Origin: Thermodesulfovibrio sp.
Lineage (GTDB): Bacteria > Nitrospirota > Thermodesulfovibrionia > UBA6902
NCBI GenBank assembly: GCA_026982355.1
Contig: JALSHG010000008.1
Location: 1-32,329 of the forward strand
Length of the DNA stretch: 32,329 nt
Reading direction: 5' to 3'
Positions 9,377-18,190 of this stretch are shown in pieces; position 1 is the first letter of the stretch, and each line of letters opens with the position of its first letter. Made by a program: the position numbers and the translations under genes. A model generated the notes under the pieces. It was not told the DNA's origin, searched no databases, and worked only from the letters and a program-made list of their open reading frames with translations.

Positions 9377-10277
9377 GCAATTCACAGCCGCATATCTCAG
9401 ACTCTCCGGCAGGGAGCTGAAAGAGAAAATACGTCTTGCCGGGGAAATCCTGAAACGCTGCACCCTGTGCCCGCGCAGGTGCGGGGTCGACAGGACAGCG
9501 GGCGAGACCGGCTTTTGCAGGACAGGCGACAGGCCCGTGGTCTCAAGCTGGAATCCCCATTTCGGGGAAGAGCCGCCCCTTGTCGGCCGGCACGGCTCGG
9601 GCACGATCTTTTTTACCCACTGCAATCTCGGGTGCCTGTTCTGCCAGAACTGGACAATCAGCCATCAGGGCGAAGGCCGCGAAATATCCTTTGAAGCGCT
9701 GGCGGACATAATGCTTGCCCTTCAGAAACAGGGCTGTCACAATATCAACCTTGTCACACCCACCCACCAGGTCCCGATGATTTTAAGGTCCCTTGAGATC
9801 GCCGCAGACAGGGGCCTGAGGGTCCCCATTGTTTACAACTGCGGCGGATACGAGGCGGTTGAGACATTAAGAATCCTTGACGGGGTGATAGACATCTACA
9901 TGCCGGATTTCAAGTACGCCGCCCCAGGCCCTGCTGAAAAATATTCAAAGGCGCGCGACTATCCCTCTGCGGCAAAGGCCGCGATAAGGGAAATGCACCG
10001 GCAGGTCGGTGACCTGGTCACGGACGGAAACGGCATAGCCCTCAGGGGCCTGATTGTCAGGCATCTCGTCCTGCCGGGAGGACTGGCGGGCACGGAAGAG
10101 GTCGCAGGATTCATTGCAGGGGAAATCTCCCCGGATACCTACACGAATATCATGGCCCAGTACCACCCCTGCTACAGGGCTCACGGGCAACCTCCCCTTG
10201 ACAGGAGGATTACGGACCGCGAATACCGGGAGGCTGTCAGGGCGGCAAGAGAGGCCGGACTGAAAAGGCTGGATTGA
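9366..10277 (+). CDS. Radical SAM protein, PflX/COG1313 type
   Basis: The radical SAM motif CxxxCxxC is Cys86-Cys90-Cys93 (THCNLGCLFCQNW). A second cysteine group, Cys32, Cys35, Cys39 and Cys51 (CTLCPRRCG...GFC), matches the PflX-like, pyruvate formate-lyase-activase-related family. The substrate is unknown. The 303-residue frame begins at TTG 9366-9368; AGGA sits only 2 bases upstream and no in-frame ATG precedes the conserved start. An 11-codon ATG frame (9341-9376) overlaps the start and could couple translation. It is transcribed alone and is divergent from the cell-shape operon. Confidence 0.85.
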   Translation: MTDKQFTAAYLRLSGRELKEKIRLAGEILKRCTLCPRRCGVDRTAGETGFCRTGDRPVVSSWNPHFGEEPPLVGRHGSGTIFFTHCNLGCLFCQNWTISHQGEGREISFEALADIMLALQKQGCHNINLVTPTHQVPMILRSLEIAADRGLRVPIVYNCGGYEAVETLRILDGVIDIYMPDFKYAAPGPAEKYSKARDYPSAAKAAIREMHRQVGDLVTDGNGIALRGLIVRHLVLPGGLAGTEEVAGFIAGEISPDTYTNIMAQYHPCYRAHGQPPLDRRITDREYREAVRAAREAGLKRLD

Positions 10278-10375
10278 AGGGGAAAAATCTTTCGGTATCG
10301 ACGAGGTATAAGACATCTCTCTTCGCTGGAGGTGACAGACGGAAGACTTTTGCAAGAGCATCTCCACCGAAAGAG

Positions 10376-10432
10376 TTAACCTTAATGTTGCATAAGCGGG
10401 CAGGCGATGTTTTTATGCAGCATTAAGGTTAA
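10376..10432. repeat. Element E4, symmetric A-A palindrome
   Basis: A 57-bp copy with two A ends: TTAACCTTAATGTTGCATAA at left and the inverse of TTAACCTTAATGCTGCATAA at right, matching 19 of 20. The GC-rich inner stem is almost gone. It lies between two convergent genes, so an A end faces each gene 3' end. Confidence 0.88.
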
Positions 10433-10437
10433 TTCTC

Positions 10438-11592
10438 TCAAAAACCCGTGGTTAACCTCATCACTGTCGAAAGGCCGGAGAAGTCGCGTGCATCGCGGGT
10501 CTCGGGGAAGTTGGTCTCTTCATCATGCATGACAAACCCTTTGACATTCACTTCATACCGAAGGTTCCGGCATATCCTCCTGCCGACGCCGAGGCCGAGC
10601 TCTGTCTTTCCCCTGGCTCCTGTGAAGCGGGATGAATCCGCGGGATAGTCATTGTCCGTGATATACAACCCCCTCACAGACGCATTCAGCGCGGTTTTGT
10701 CGTTTAAACGATATGTCAGCATGAGGTCGCCCGTAAACTCCCGGCCGCGGCCGTTGCTGTCTTCCGTGAAGAGTCCGCCGCTCGTCTCCTGAAATTTGCT
10801 CTTGTCCCTCAGGACGGTCCTGACCGTAAGGACCGCATCCCATCTTGTCCGGTTATAATAGAGCCCGGCCCCCAAAAGGTAATGCCTCCCCGGCTGGGCG
10901 AAGTCTTCCCCTTCCACCGTGTCCTTGCCGTACCACGCGTAACCGCCGAAAAAACGGCTGTTCCATACCGGTGAGAAATAGTACCGGACCTCCGCGGTTG
11001 CGTTGACAATGTCGCCCGGGTCGTAATCCTGCACGTTCCTGCTGAAATCATATTCGCCCCGCCAGAGATAACCGAGACCCAGGCCGGCCGTCCATGCGCC
11101 GCGGTCCCAGGCCACGGAGACCGTGGGATTGACGTTGAATCCCTCCCCGAATGTGGTGATTGAAACAAGATCAGGATCCATAATCAGTGCCAGTTCCTCC
11201 TGCACGAAATCGGTCTTGCCTGTCGGCAGGTTAAGATCAAGGCCTATGAGCATGTCCACGGGCAGCCTGTCCGTTACCGTATAGGAAAAGTTGACCTTTG
11301 TGTCGAGGAGATGCGACAACGTCCGGTTTTCGCCCGCGGACGGCTCGACATGCGTGCTGGCATAGCCGGCCAGCAGGCTCAATGAGTAGTCCCCCTGCCT
11401 GGCCTCGATTTCAACGGGGATATGCGCCTGCACGGCCTTGCCGTCCTTGTCGTCTTTCCACCAGTCAACCTGGAAACCCGTCTGGACGCTCAGGTCGTAT
11501 GCCGCAGCCGTCTCAAGATTAAAGAGAATATATACGGCGCCTAAGAGCAGTATCAATATGCCTGTTATTGTCTTTTGTTTCATGATAATCAT
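10438..11592 (-). CDS. Putative outer-membrane beta-barrel protein
   Basis: Exported protein of about 384 residues. A basic N-terminus (MIIMKQK) and hydrophobic core end at an Ala-Ala-Ala-Tyr signal-peptidase site, followed by alternating polar/hydrophobic strands with many Tyr, Trp and Asp turns (e.g. GYLWRGEYDFSRN, EVRYYFSPVWNSRFFGGYAWYG). It ends in Phe, the usual BAM-recognition residue (MRLTTGF). No specific family was recognised. I start at ATG 11590-11592, 10 bp after the lipoprotein stop; the next ATG (11583) is equally possible. Co-transcription with the beta-helix lipoprotein suggests a shared surface function. Confidence 0.72.
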   Translation of the reverse strand: MIIMKQKTITGILILLLGAVYILFNLETAAAYDLSVQTGFQVDWWKDDKDGKAVQAHIPVEIEARQGDYSLSLLAGYASTHVEPSAGENRTLSHLLDTKVNFSYTVTDRLPVDMLIGLDLNLPTGKTDFVQEELALIMDPDLVSITTFGEGFNVNPTVSVAWDRGAWTAGLGLGYLWRGEYDFSRNVQDYDPGDIVNATAEVRYYFSPVWNSRFFGGYAWYGKDTVEGEDFAQPGRHYLLGAGLYYNRTRWDAVLTVRTVLRDKSKFQETSGGLFTEDSNGRGREFTGDLMLTYRLNDKTALNASVRGLYITDNDYPADSSRFTGARGKTELGLGVGRRICRNLRYEVNVKGFVMHDEETNFPETRDARDFSGLSTVMRLTTGF

Positions 11593-11602
11593 ATTTCCCC
11601 GC

Positions 11603-12844
11603 TTAAGGGCACGGAGATGCCGCCCGGGTGCTGCCTGCAGAGTCGACACTGCCGAGATTGGAATTGCAGATATCCTCTCCCGAGAAACTGCATGTGCCCG
11701 ATATCACGGAAGGCTTACTGTTGTCCCACCGGTTGCTGCGCGCATTGATATTGCCCGCCGTGGTATTCAACAAGTCGACGCTGATGTTGCAGCTTAGCGT
11801 ATTGTTGTTTATCACGGGCGCACCGTTGTTCAGGACATATATGCCGTACTGATTCCCGGTTACTGTATTGCCTGTCACGGACGGGGTGCCGCTGTTCAGC
11901 ACGTATATGCCGTATGTGTTTCCCGTGATCGTATTGCCTGTGATGGAGGGGCTGCCGCTGCTGACGGTTATTCCCCTGCCCCCGACCTCTCCCTGCTGGA
12001 AGTTCCTGATGGTCGAGTTGCTCACCGTGGAATCAGCCGACAGCGATATTCCTCCGGTGCCGTAGCCAGCGCTCTCTATCAGGCAGTCGTTGACCGTGAT
12101 TGCCGCTCCGTTGTCATATATTGCAGCAGTGGCGGTGCCGACACTGAGCATGCATCCCTCAACAGAGGCGCCTGCCGCTCCCACTATCGTGTTCGTAAGC
12201 CCTCCGCTGATTACCGTGGAGTAATCATCCCCGCGGCATTTGAGCGATGTGCCCTGTTTCAGGGTCAGGGGGAATGTCTCCCCTGCAGAGCTGTCATAGG
12301 TCCCCGCGTCTATGCATATCTCCTCATTGCCCTCTGTCTGCTTAAGGGCATAGGTAATGGTCCTGCACGGGGTGTCGGGATTGGAACAATCCGTATCATC
12401 CGCCCCTGCATTCACATCCACGTAGAGGCGGCAGGTGGTTGTTGCTGAGAGGTTGATCGTGATTGTGAGGGGCTTTCCGTCAAGGTCAACCCACGTCCCC
12501 CCCCTGTAAAGCACGGTGCCTGCTGCTGTCACGGCCTCCAGCACTATATGCCTGTCAGGCCCGTTCAGTATATCGAGTGTCACGGTTATTGAGCTCTCCC
12601 CCGCAATCTGTACAATCTTCTCCGCAGTAGCCATGTCATCGGCTGAAACCGTTATCCTGATACGGGCAACGGCTGGCGGTATGGCGGATGTTGTGCTCAC
12701 TGCGCCTGTGGCGACTGCAGGGCCTGTCTTTCCGAGGGTTATCGTCACGGCGGTTGTGCCGGACGTACCGCCTGACGGGCCGCCACCGCAGCCGGCTGTC
12801 ACTAAAAATATTGCAAGAGCAGGTATCATCAATATCTTTCTCAT
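11603..12844 (-). CDS. Lipoprotein with right-handed parallel beta-helix repeats
   Basis: The start MRKILMIPALAIFLVTAGC is supported by an AGAGGG ribosome site six bases upstream. The longer frame to 12955 only translates element E5. The lipobox is LVTAGC (Cys at about 19). A Ser/Gly/Thr-rich linker and a beta-sandwich-like region precede a DUF1565-like segment (LYVDVNAGADDTDCSNPDTPCRTI) and PbH1 repeats, seen as NTITGNTYGIYVLNSG and NTVTGNQYGIYVLNNG. Such folds bind or cleave polysaccharide or act as surface adhesins; no catalytic residues can be assigned. At 413 residues it is probably an outer-membrane lipoprotein. The upstream gene is CsgG-like and the downstream gene is a beta-barrel. 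Confidence 0.8.
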   Translation of the reverse strand: MRKILMIPALAIFLVTAGCGGGPSGGTSGTTAVTITLGKTGPAVATGAVSTTSAIPPAVARIRITVSADDMATAEKIVQIAGESSITVTLDILNGPDRHIVLEAVTAAGTVLYRGGTWVDLDGKPLTITINLSATTTCRLYVDVNAGADDTDCSNPDTPCRTITYALKQTEGNEEICIDAGTYDSSAGETFPLTLKQGTSLKCRGDDYSTVISGGLTNTIVGAAGASVEGCMLSVGTATAAIYDNGAAITVNDCLIESAGYGTGGISLSADSTVSNSTIRNFQQGEVGGRGITVSSGSPSITGNTITGNTYGIYVLNSGTPSVTGNTVTGNQYGIYVLNNGAPVINNNTLSCNISVDLLNTTAGNINARSNRWDNSKPSVISGTCSFSGEDICNSNLGSVDSAGSTRAASPCP

Positions 12845-12866
12845 AAAATCCCTCTTGTGAAACAGG

Positions 12867-12964
12867 TCAACCTTACAGTTGCATAAGAACAACCGCCTGG
12901 GGGCAGGGGAGTCGGCAGATTTTACGGCGGACTCTCCTGCCGGCTTATGCAACATTAAGGTTCA
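12867..12964 (-). repeat. Element E5, full copy
   Basis: The B end TCAACCTTACAGTTGCATAA lies 22 bp upstream of the lipoprotein start, and the A end (CTTATGCAACATTAAGG on plus) lies 6 bp from the stop of the upstream CsgG-like gene. The central stem pairs GGCAGGGGAGTC with GACTCTCCTGCC (minus strand), with one mismatch. Confidence 0.9.
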
Positions 12965-12970
12965 TTCTGC

Positions 12971-13921
12971 TTACTGCTCCGGAAAGGTAATATCGATTCC
13001 CACCGGAACCGGCGTATCCTCAGGGCCGCCCGCCCCCTTGACCGGAGACTCCGGTGTCAACCGGTCCGTGAGGGAAGTGCTGTCCCTCAGCGACTGCAGG
13101 AGCCTGCTGCTCCTCTTTGCGGCGGCAACGAGGCCGAGCGTCTTCAGTTCCCTCAGCGCGTCCCCGGCCATGCAGATATCCAGGTCGTCCTTCAGAGCGT
13201 TTTCATACAGCCGGGCCGCCTCTTCATAGTCCCCGCGGTCGCTGGCGTCGATACCCCTGAAAAAAGCAAGAAGCGCCGTACTGCTCGTTGAGCAGGGCTT
13301 TTTCAGCGCCGCCCTCCGTCCGGGGGTAAGCTCAATCTTCAGGAGTTCAACGATCCTGAAGAGGATGTCTTTTTCCATCCTGAACAGTTCATCGAGGCTG
13401 CCGCCGGCTGCGGCCCCGCCGAGCATCTCCGCCGCCGGCACATCTATAAGGTTTGACTCGATCCCGAGAGGCCCCCCTTTCTCCTTTTCGAGGATGTCGC
13501 CGCCCACCAGCCACCTGGCGCCCAGCAGCCTCCCCACGCGCGGCGCGGTCTCAAGATCGACCAGTCCCGAGACGGCAAGGCCCGTCTCATCGGCCAGGGC
13601 CTGAATCCTCGCCCTTTCAACCACCTGTATGCCCTCAATGGTGGAGAGATCGGTTATGAGCATGAGGGCCATGCCCTTTTGCACGGGGTCCAGTTCCGGC
13701 CGTCCGGTTTTATTGGTGAAATACAGCACGGCCGCCGTGTTGCGCCCCTGAAGCGCCTGGAGCGCCTTTTCTTCTTTCACCGCTTCCCTGGCCCACTGTC
13801 TCAGTTCCTTTGTAATCACCTGGCCTCCCGAGGCGCGGGCTGAAAAAGATACGGAAAGTAAAAAGACGAATACAAAGAGACTGCTGAGACAGTATTTTTT
13901 CATTTCAAGCACGTGAAGCAT
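12971..13921 (-). CDS. Exported CsgG/FlgO-like protein with C-terminal TPR-like segment
   Basis: A signal peptide (about 7-30, ending SFSARA) is followed by an alpha/beta domain (about 60-150) with AAVLYFTNKTG, VVERARIQALADETGLAVSG and RLGR/GARWLVGGDIL-type blocks shared by CsgG, FlgO and LpoB-type proteins. Residues 205-260 (ALLAFFRGIDASDRGDYEEAARLYENAL) look like one TPR. The start MLHVLEMKKY is favoured because AGGGGA lies seven bases before this ATG; the second Met (residue 7) has no site. Two related domains occur at 24030-24539 and 24536-26476. It is first in the operon with the lipoprotein and beta-barrel; the role is unknown. Confidence 0.72.
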   Translation of the reverse strand: MLHVLEMKKYCLSSLFVFVFLLSVSFSARASGGQVITKELRQWAREAVKEEKALQALQGRNTAAVLYFTNKTGRPELDPVQKGMALMLITDLSTIEGIQVVERARIQALADETGLAVSGLVDLETAPRVGRLLGARWLVGGDILEKEKGGPLGIESNLIDVPAAEMLGGAAAGGSLDELFRMEKDILFRIVELLKIELTPGRRAALKKPCSTSSTALLAFFRGIDASDRGDYEEAARLYENALKDDLDICMAGDALRELKTLGLVAAAKRSSRLLQSLRDSTSLTDRLTPESPVKGAGGPEDTPVPVGIDITFPEQ

Positions 13922-13936
13922 TCAAAATCCCCTGTA

Positions 13937-14008
13937 TTAACCTTATAACGGTTGCATGAAAACACCGCCCGCTGACTCCAGTGTCCGTTTATGCAACGCT
14001 AAGGGCAA
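13937..14008 (-). repeat. Element E6, shortened copy
   Basis: The B end is TTAACCTTATAACGGTTGCA, then AAAACACCGCCC; a reduced stem follows, then the A end TTTATGCAACGCTAAGGGCAA inverted. It ends 16 bp upstream of the CsgG-like gene start. Confidence 0.82.
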
Positions 14009-14136
14009 CCCTCTGCACAGAGAGGCTCAACATAACGGGATTCAGGGCCGAAACACCTACGGCTGTCTATAACTTATTAAAAACAACGGATAATTTCCGC
14101 GCAGAACGATTGCCCGCAACAATCTGATAAAGTTAC

Positions 14137-14166
14137 ATTTAATCATCTTTTTTCCGGTATTGTCAA
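14137..14166 (-). promoter_or_regulatory. Candidate promoter for the CsgG-lipoprotein-barrel operon
   Basis: On the minus strand TTGACA (14161-14166) is followed after 18 bp by TTAAAT (14137-14142) within an AT-rich stretch between ksgA and element E6. The remainder of 14009-14198 shows only a small CCTCT/AGAGG hairpin at 14011-14026. Confidence 0.35.
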
Positions 14167-14198
14167 ATAAGAAATTGTTATAGGATGTACGATCTTCA

Positions 14199-15038
14199 TT
14201 AATACGGCTCCCGGCGTTTCCTGCGACCGCTCACAGGTTTTCGGGGGCCTGCAACTGATCGTCCTTTCCGCCGGGCCTCCGCCGCCAGGGCGTTTGCCAG
14301 TCTTACATAGTCGGCTACGCTCAGGTTTTCCGGCCTGAGGACGGGGTTGATGCCGCTTTCCCTCAGGGCCTCTTTTATCCCTTCAAACGTCCTCAGGCTG
14401 TTTGCTATCATTTTCCTCCTGCCCGAGAAGGCGGTCTTCACGAGTTTCAGCAGGAGCGCCTCATCCCTTACTTCAAAAACCGGTGCGGAATGCACGGTGA
14501 AATGCACGAGGGCCGAATCCACTTCAGGCGGCGGGGAAAATGCCTTTCTTGATACCTGAAACTTCAGGGCCGGCTCTGTATAGAGCTGCACGGATATCGA
14601 GAGCGCCCCGTATTCCTTTGTGCCGGCAGAGGCGACGATTCTCTTTGCAACCTCTTTCTGGAGCAGCAGCGTCATGGAAGGGATTTCCCCCCTGTATTGA
14701 AGCAGCCTGAAGATAAGAGGGGTGGTTATGTTGTAAGGTATATTGGCGACAACCCTGAACCTGTCCCCTATCGTCTCATAGGGAAATGAAAGGGCGTCCG
14801 CCGTTATAATCTCGACGTTTTCCCGTGCGGAAAGTTCCTCCTCCAATCTTTCCGTAAGCCTTTTGTCTATCTCAATGGCTATAACCCTGCCGGCGCGTTC
14901 AGCAAGAAGCACCGTCAGGCTCCCAAGCCCCGGGCCTATCTCCACGACCGTGTCCACCGGTGTTATGCCGCTGCTGTCGATTATCCTGCCGAGTATATTG
15001 GTGTCGAAAAGGAAGTGCTGGCCGAACGGTCTTTTCAT
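14199..15038 (-). CDS. rsmA: RsmA/KsgA, 16S rRNA adenine dimethyltransferase
   Basis: Dimethylates the two adjacent adenines near the 3' end of 16S rRNA. The N-terminal KRPFGQHFLFD, SAM motif I VEIGPGLGSLT, acidic motif EIDK, catalytic NIPYN motif and C-terminal SGRRKMIANSLR segment are all present. At 279 residues it is near the normal length; the last 20 residues are a basic tail. It is the last gene of the minus-strand run that follows the AddA-like helicase, 37 bp after that gene's stop. Confidence 0.95.
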   Translation of the reverse strand: MKRPFGQHFLFDTNILGRIIDSSGITPVDTVVEIGPGLGSLTVLLAERAGRVIAIEIDKRLTERLEEELSARENVEIITADALSFPYETIGDRFRVVANIPYNITTPLIFRLLQYRGEIPSMTLLLQKEVAKRIVASAGTKEYGALSISVQLYTEPALKFQVSRKAFSPPPEVDSALVHFTVHSAPVFEVRDEALLLKLVKTAFSGRRKMIANSLRTFEGIKEALRESGINPVLRPENLSVADYVRLANALAAEARRKGRSVAGPRKPVSGRRKRREPY

Positions 15039-15075
15039 TCATCCACGCCCCGGGTGTTGCCGCCGTACAGGGCGT

Positions 15076-18000
15076 TTACACCTCATGTATCTCACCTGTA
15101 TGTGTAAAGACGATAAAGGATTTTACGTGTCTCGAGCCGAATAACCGCGCGGCGGCCTTTTTGTATATGTCAAGCTGCGCCGCATACCGCCCCAGGAGAT
15201 AGGGCAGTTCCTTACCCGCCGCGGGAAAAGTCTTGTAATCGTATATCCTGCATGTGTCGCCGTCCATTATTATCCGGTCGATCCTTCCGGTATAGACGGT
15301 GCCTCCGTGCTCCAGTATGAACGGAAGCTCGGTGAATGCATTTTCACGGGGCATGATGACCTCCCGCCATATGCCCCTGTGTTTCAGGGTCGATATGTCC
15401 CTCATGATCATCCCCGCCGTCTCTTCCGCCTGTTTCTGCCGGATCCCCCTGGATGAGAGGAGTTTTTCTATCCTTCTTTCCATGTCATCCTCCCGGATTA
15501 TCCCCTTTGACACGCCCTCGAAAACTGCATGCATCACATCCCCGATGACGAGGCGGTCCCTGCCGTGCCGCCGCCTGATCTCCACGGCCTCCGTGACCGC
15601 CTTCCACTGAGCCTGCCTCTGAAATGTCAGCGGGACAACCTCCGCAGGGGGCGGCTCCGGCTCCGTGGGCTTTATTGCATGGGCGCGCTCGAAGAGCAGC
15701 TTCACGTCCTCCTCTGTGAGTATTGAAAGCCCCCGGATATCGGACCCGGTGACGTATGCCGGGTCTCTTTTCTCAAGGCCGAGCCCCCTTTTGAGATATG
15801 ACAGGAAGTTTCCGTCCCTGCCGCTCCAGTGGCCCATGAGAAAGAGCGCCTCCTCGGCCCTTGTGACCGCTACATAGAACAGCCTTTTCTGCTCTTCCTC
15901 CTCCTTTGCCCGGTGAACGAGGAAGTCCTCATCCTGCCTCCGTATGGAGGGCTCGGGTATGGATTTGAACAGGAACCTCCCGTCTTTTTCATACACCAGG
16001 CAGTCGCCGCTTCCGGACGCAAACGGCTCCTCGATCCCCGGTATGAATACAATGGGGAACTCCAGCCCCTTGGCTGCGTGGATCGTCATTATCCTGACCG
16101 CGTCCATTACTTCCGTATTTACATTAGCCTTGGGCTCTTCTTCCTGTGTGGAGGTCCTCTCGAGGAAGTCCCTTATCCTCAGGAGAGACCTGCCTTTTGC
16201 CTCCTGTTCTTCGATTATCCGTATGAATTTCCTGATATTCGCCGCTCTCTGCGCCTCGTGGAAATGCCTCCATGCCTTTGTGGCGACAAGGGCATTGCCG
16301 GTTAATTCCGCAACCGGGGTGCAGGGCACCAGGGAGAGCCATTCCCGGAGGAGATCGGCCGCCCCCTTCCACGGCCCGTTTCCGAGCTTTGAAAACAGGC
16401 AGTCCCCTTCGAGACCCACAAGGTTGATGATATCGCTTTCCCCGAGATTAAACAGCGGGCTTTTAAGGAGCACATAGAGGCTGTAGTCGTCCCGCGGATT
16501 CGACAGGAAAAAAATAAGCGCCCTGAGCATGGCGACCTCGGGCTCCTGGTAAAAACCGATCCCTTTCACCGCCACATACGGTATGCCGAACCTTCTCAAC
16601 GCCTCTTCATATATCTCAAGATGGGTCCTCTTCCTCAACAGCACGGCCATGTCCCTGTATCTGCACGGCCTCTGCTGCGGTGTGTCCCTGTCCGCAACGG
16701 CGAAACTGCCTGCAAGTCCCCGTATTCTCATGGCAAGGAGTTCAGCCTCCCTCTGTTTTGCCTCCCTGACGGTTTCCGCCTCCCTGTCAGGGAGGATTAT
16801 CTCAATATGTCCCCGGTGAGGCATGCCCGTCCTGTATGCCCTGAACGGGCTGTATGCCGTCCTCCAGGGATAACCGCCGCCGGGCTTCATGATCTCCGAG
16901 AAGACCCGGTTTGTGAATTCAACGATTGCCGGGCGGCTGCGGAAATTGTCTTTGACCTCCTCGAAGCTGAACTCCTCACCGAGCCATGCGCTTAATTTCC
17001 GCCGTGCGCCGTGGAAAATCTCCACGTTCGCACCCCTGAAAAAGTAAATGGACTGTTTCTCATCACCGACAAAGAACATGGTGGGCCTTGTCCCCCCCTC
17101 CCTCTTGGCCCCCATGCCCGAGCGCCACTCTTCCGTTAACTTGTTGATTATCTCCCACTGGAATGTGTTGGTGTCCTGGAATTCGTCCACAAGTATGTGG
17201 TCCGTCTTTTCATCAAATGCATAGAGTATATTGGCCCACTCCGGGTTTCCGGTCAGCATCCTGTATGCAAGATGCTCGAGGTCGCTGAAATCAAGGACCC
17301 CCCTGTTCCTCTTCCACTCGGTGTACTTTTCCACGCACCTGTTGAATATCTCCCTTATCCTCGCGGTTCTTTCCGCGTATTCTTCAAGCTTCCGGTCCTT
17401 CCAGAATGCATACATCCCTTCCGCCCATCCGCGGTAATCGGGCATGTTCCTTAGCCGGGCAACCGGTCTTTTGCGCGGCTCCTTTCTGTCCGTCAGAAAG
17501 AGCCTTTCCACGGAAACCGTCACGTCAGCCGCATGTTTCTCAAAGAACAGGTCATAATCCTCCACCGCCTCCCTTGCGCCCGGCCATTCTCTGAGTTCCT
17601 CCGTCAATGCCCCGCCGGCAGAGGGAACATGGGGGGAAATGTCCGCCTCCAGGGAAAACGGATTCTTCCGGTAGAGGTAATCGAGTGTTCTTTTCAGGTA
17701 CTCAAGACCGCCGAAACCCTTTTCCCCCAGGGTCTGCAGGAGAAATTCATGCCCCTTATCGCCGGCTCCGGCCTCCATCAGGACTTCATAGAGTATCTCC
17801 TCCCACGCCATGCGGGAATCCATGGCGTCTTCGACCCTGTAGGCGGGATCGATTCCGGCCTCAAAGGAAAACCGCCTGAGGAGAGTTCCGCAGAAGGAAT
17901 GAATCGTGGAGACACGCATCAGGGGCATCCTGTCAAGAAGGGTTGCATATAACCGCCGGTCCTCCCCCTCCAGTATCCTCAATATGCGCTGCTTCATTTC

Positions 18001-18159
18001 AGCGGCGGCCTTGTCGGTGAATGTAATGGCGAGGATTCTCTCTACATCCACGCCTTTCTGAAGGAGGGCGATATATCTCCTTGCAAGCTTTTCCGTCTTG
18101 CCGGAGCCTGCCGGCGCGGAGATGATGATACTCTTATCTGTATCGAGATAGCTGTCCAT
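15076..18159 (-). CDS. AddA/RecB-like UvrD-family helicase-nuclease
   Basis: Superfamily 1A DNA helicase fused to a RecB-type nuclease, for double-strand break end processing. Walker A is APAGSGKT (15-22). Further motifs include TFTDKAAAEMK, ILVDEFQDTN (Walker B), GDEKQSIYFFRGA, RVMTIHAAKGLEF-type motif V and FYVAVTRAEEALFL (motif VI). The C-terminal PD-(D/E)XK nuclease is GRIDRI...RIYDYKTF with the upstream GDVMHAVFEGV. Length 1027 fits AddA. No addB-like partner is adjacent; the neighbours are trpD (31 bp upstream) and rsmA. It may act with a distant AddB or alone. Confidence 0.88.
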   Translation of the reverse strand: MDSYLDTDKSIIISAPAGSGKTEKLARRYIALLQKGVDVERILAITFTDKAAAEMKQRILRILEGEDRRLYATLLDRMPLMRVSTIHSFCGTLLRRFSFEAGIDPAYRVEDAMDSRMAWEEILYEVLMEAGAGDKGHEFLLQTLGEKGFGGLEYLKRTLDYLYRKNPFSLEADISPHVPSAGGALTEELREWPGAREAVEDYDLFFEKHAADVTVSVERLFLTDRKEPRKRPVARLRNMPDYRGWAEGMYAFWKDRKLEEYAERTARIREIFNRCVEKYTEWKRNRGVLDFSDLEHLAYRMLTGNPEWANILYAFDEKTDHILVDEFQDTNTFQWEIINKLTEEWRSGMGAKREGGTRPTMFFVGDEKQSIYFFRGANVEIFHGARRKLSAWLGEEFSFEEVKDNFRSRPAIVEFTNRVFSEIMKPGGGYPWRTAYSPFRAYRTGMPHRGHIEIILPDREAETVREAKQREAELLAMRIRGLAGSFAVADRDTPQQRPCRYRDMAVLLRKRTHLEIYEEALRRFGIPYVAVKGIGFYQEPEVAMLRALIFFLSNPRDDYSLYVLLKSPLFNLGESDIINLVGLEGDCLFSKLGNGPWKGAADLLREWLSLVPCTPVAELTGNALVATKAWRHFHEAQRAANIRKFIRIIEEQEAKGRSLLRIRDFLERTSTQEEEPKANVNTEVMDAVRIMTIHAAKGLEFPIVFIPGIEEPFASGSGDCLVYEKDGRFLFKSIPEPSIRRQDEDFLVHRAKEEEEQKRLFYVAVTRAEEALFLMGHWSGRDGNFLSYLKRGLGLEKRDPAYVTGSDIRGLSILTEEDVKLLFERAHAIKPTEPEPPPAEVVPLTFQRQAQWKAVTEAVEIRRRHGRDRLVIGDVMHAVFEGVSKGIIREDDMERRIEKLLSSRGIRQKQAEETAGMIMRDISTLKHRGIWREVIMPRENAFTELPFILEHGGTVYTGRIDRIIMDGDTCRIYDYKTFPAAGKELPYLLGRYAAQLDIYKKAAARLFGSRHVKSFIVFTHTGEIHEV

Positions 18160-18190
18160 TGCAGCGGGGCATGTGCTTTATTATTCCGCC

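Noticed and set aside
10278-10375. Structured RNA between the radical SAM gene and E4
   Set aside because: CTTTCGGT and ACCGAAAG can pair across about 70 bases, but the interior shows no consistent stem or known motif.
12845-12955. N-terminal extension of the beta-helix lipoprotein (37 residues)
   Set aside because: It translates element E5; a lipoprotein signal with a good ribosome site begins at 12844.
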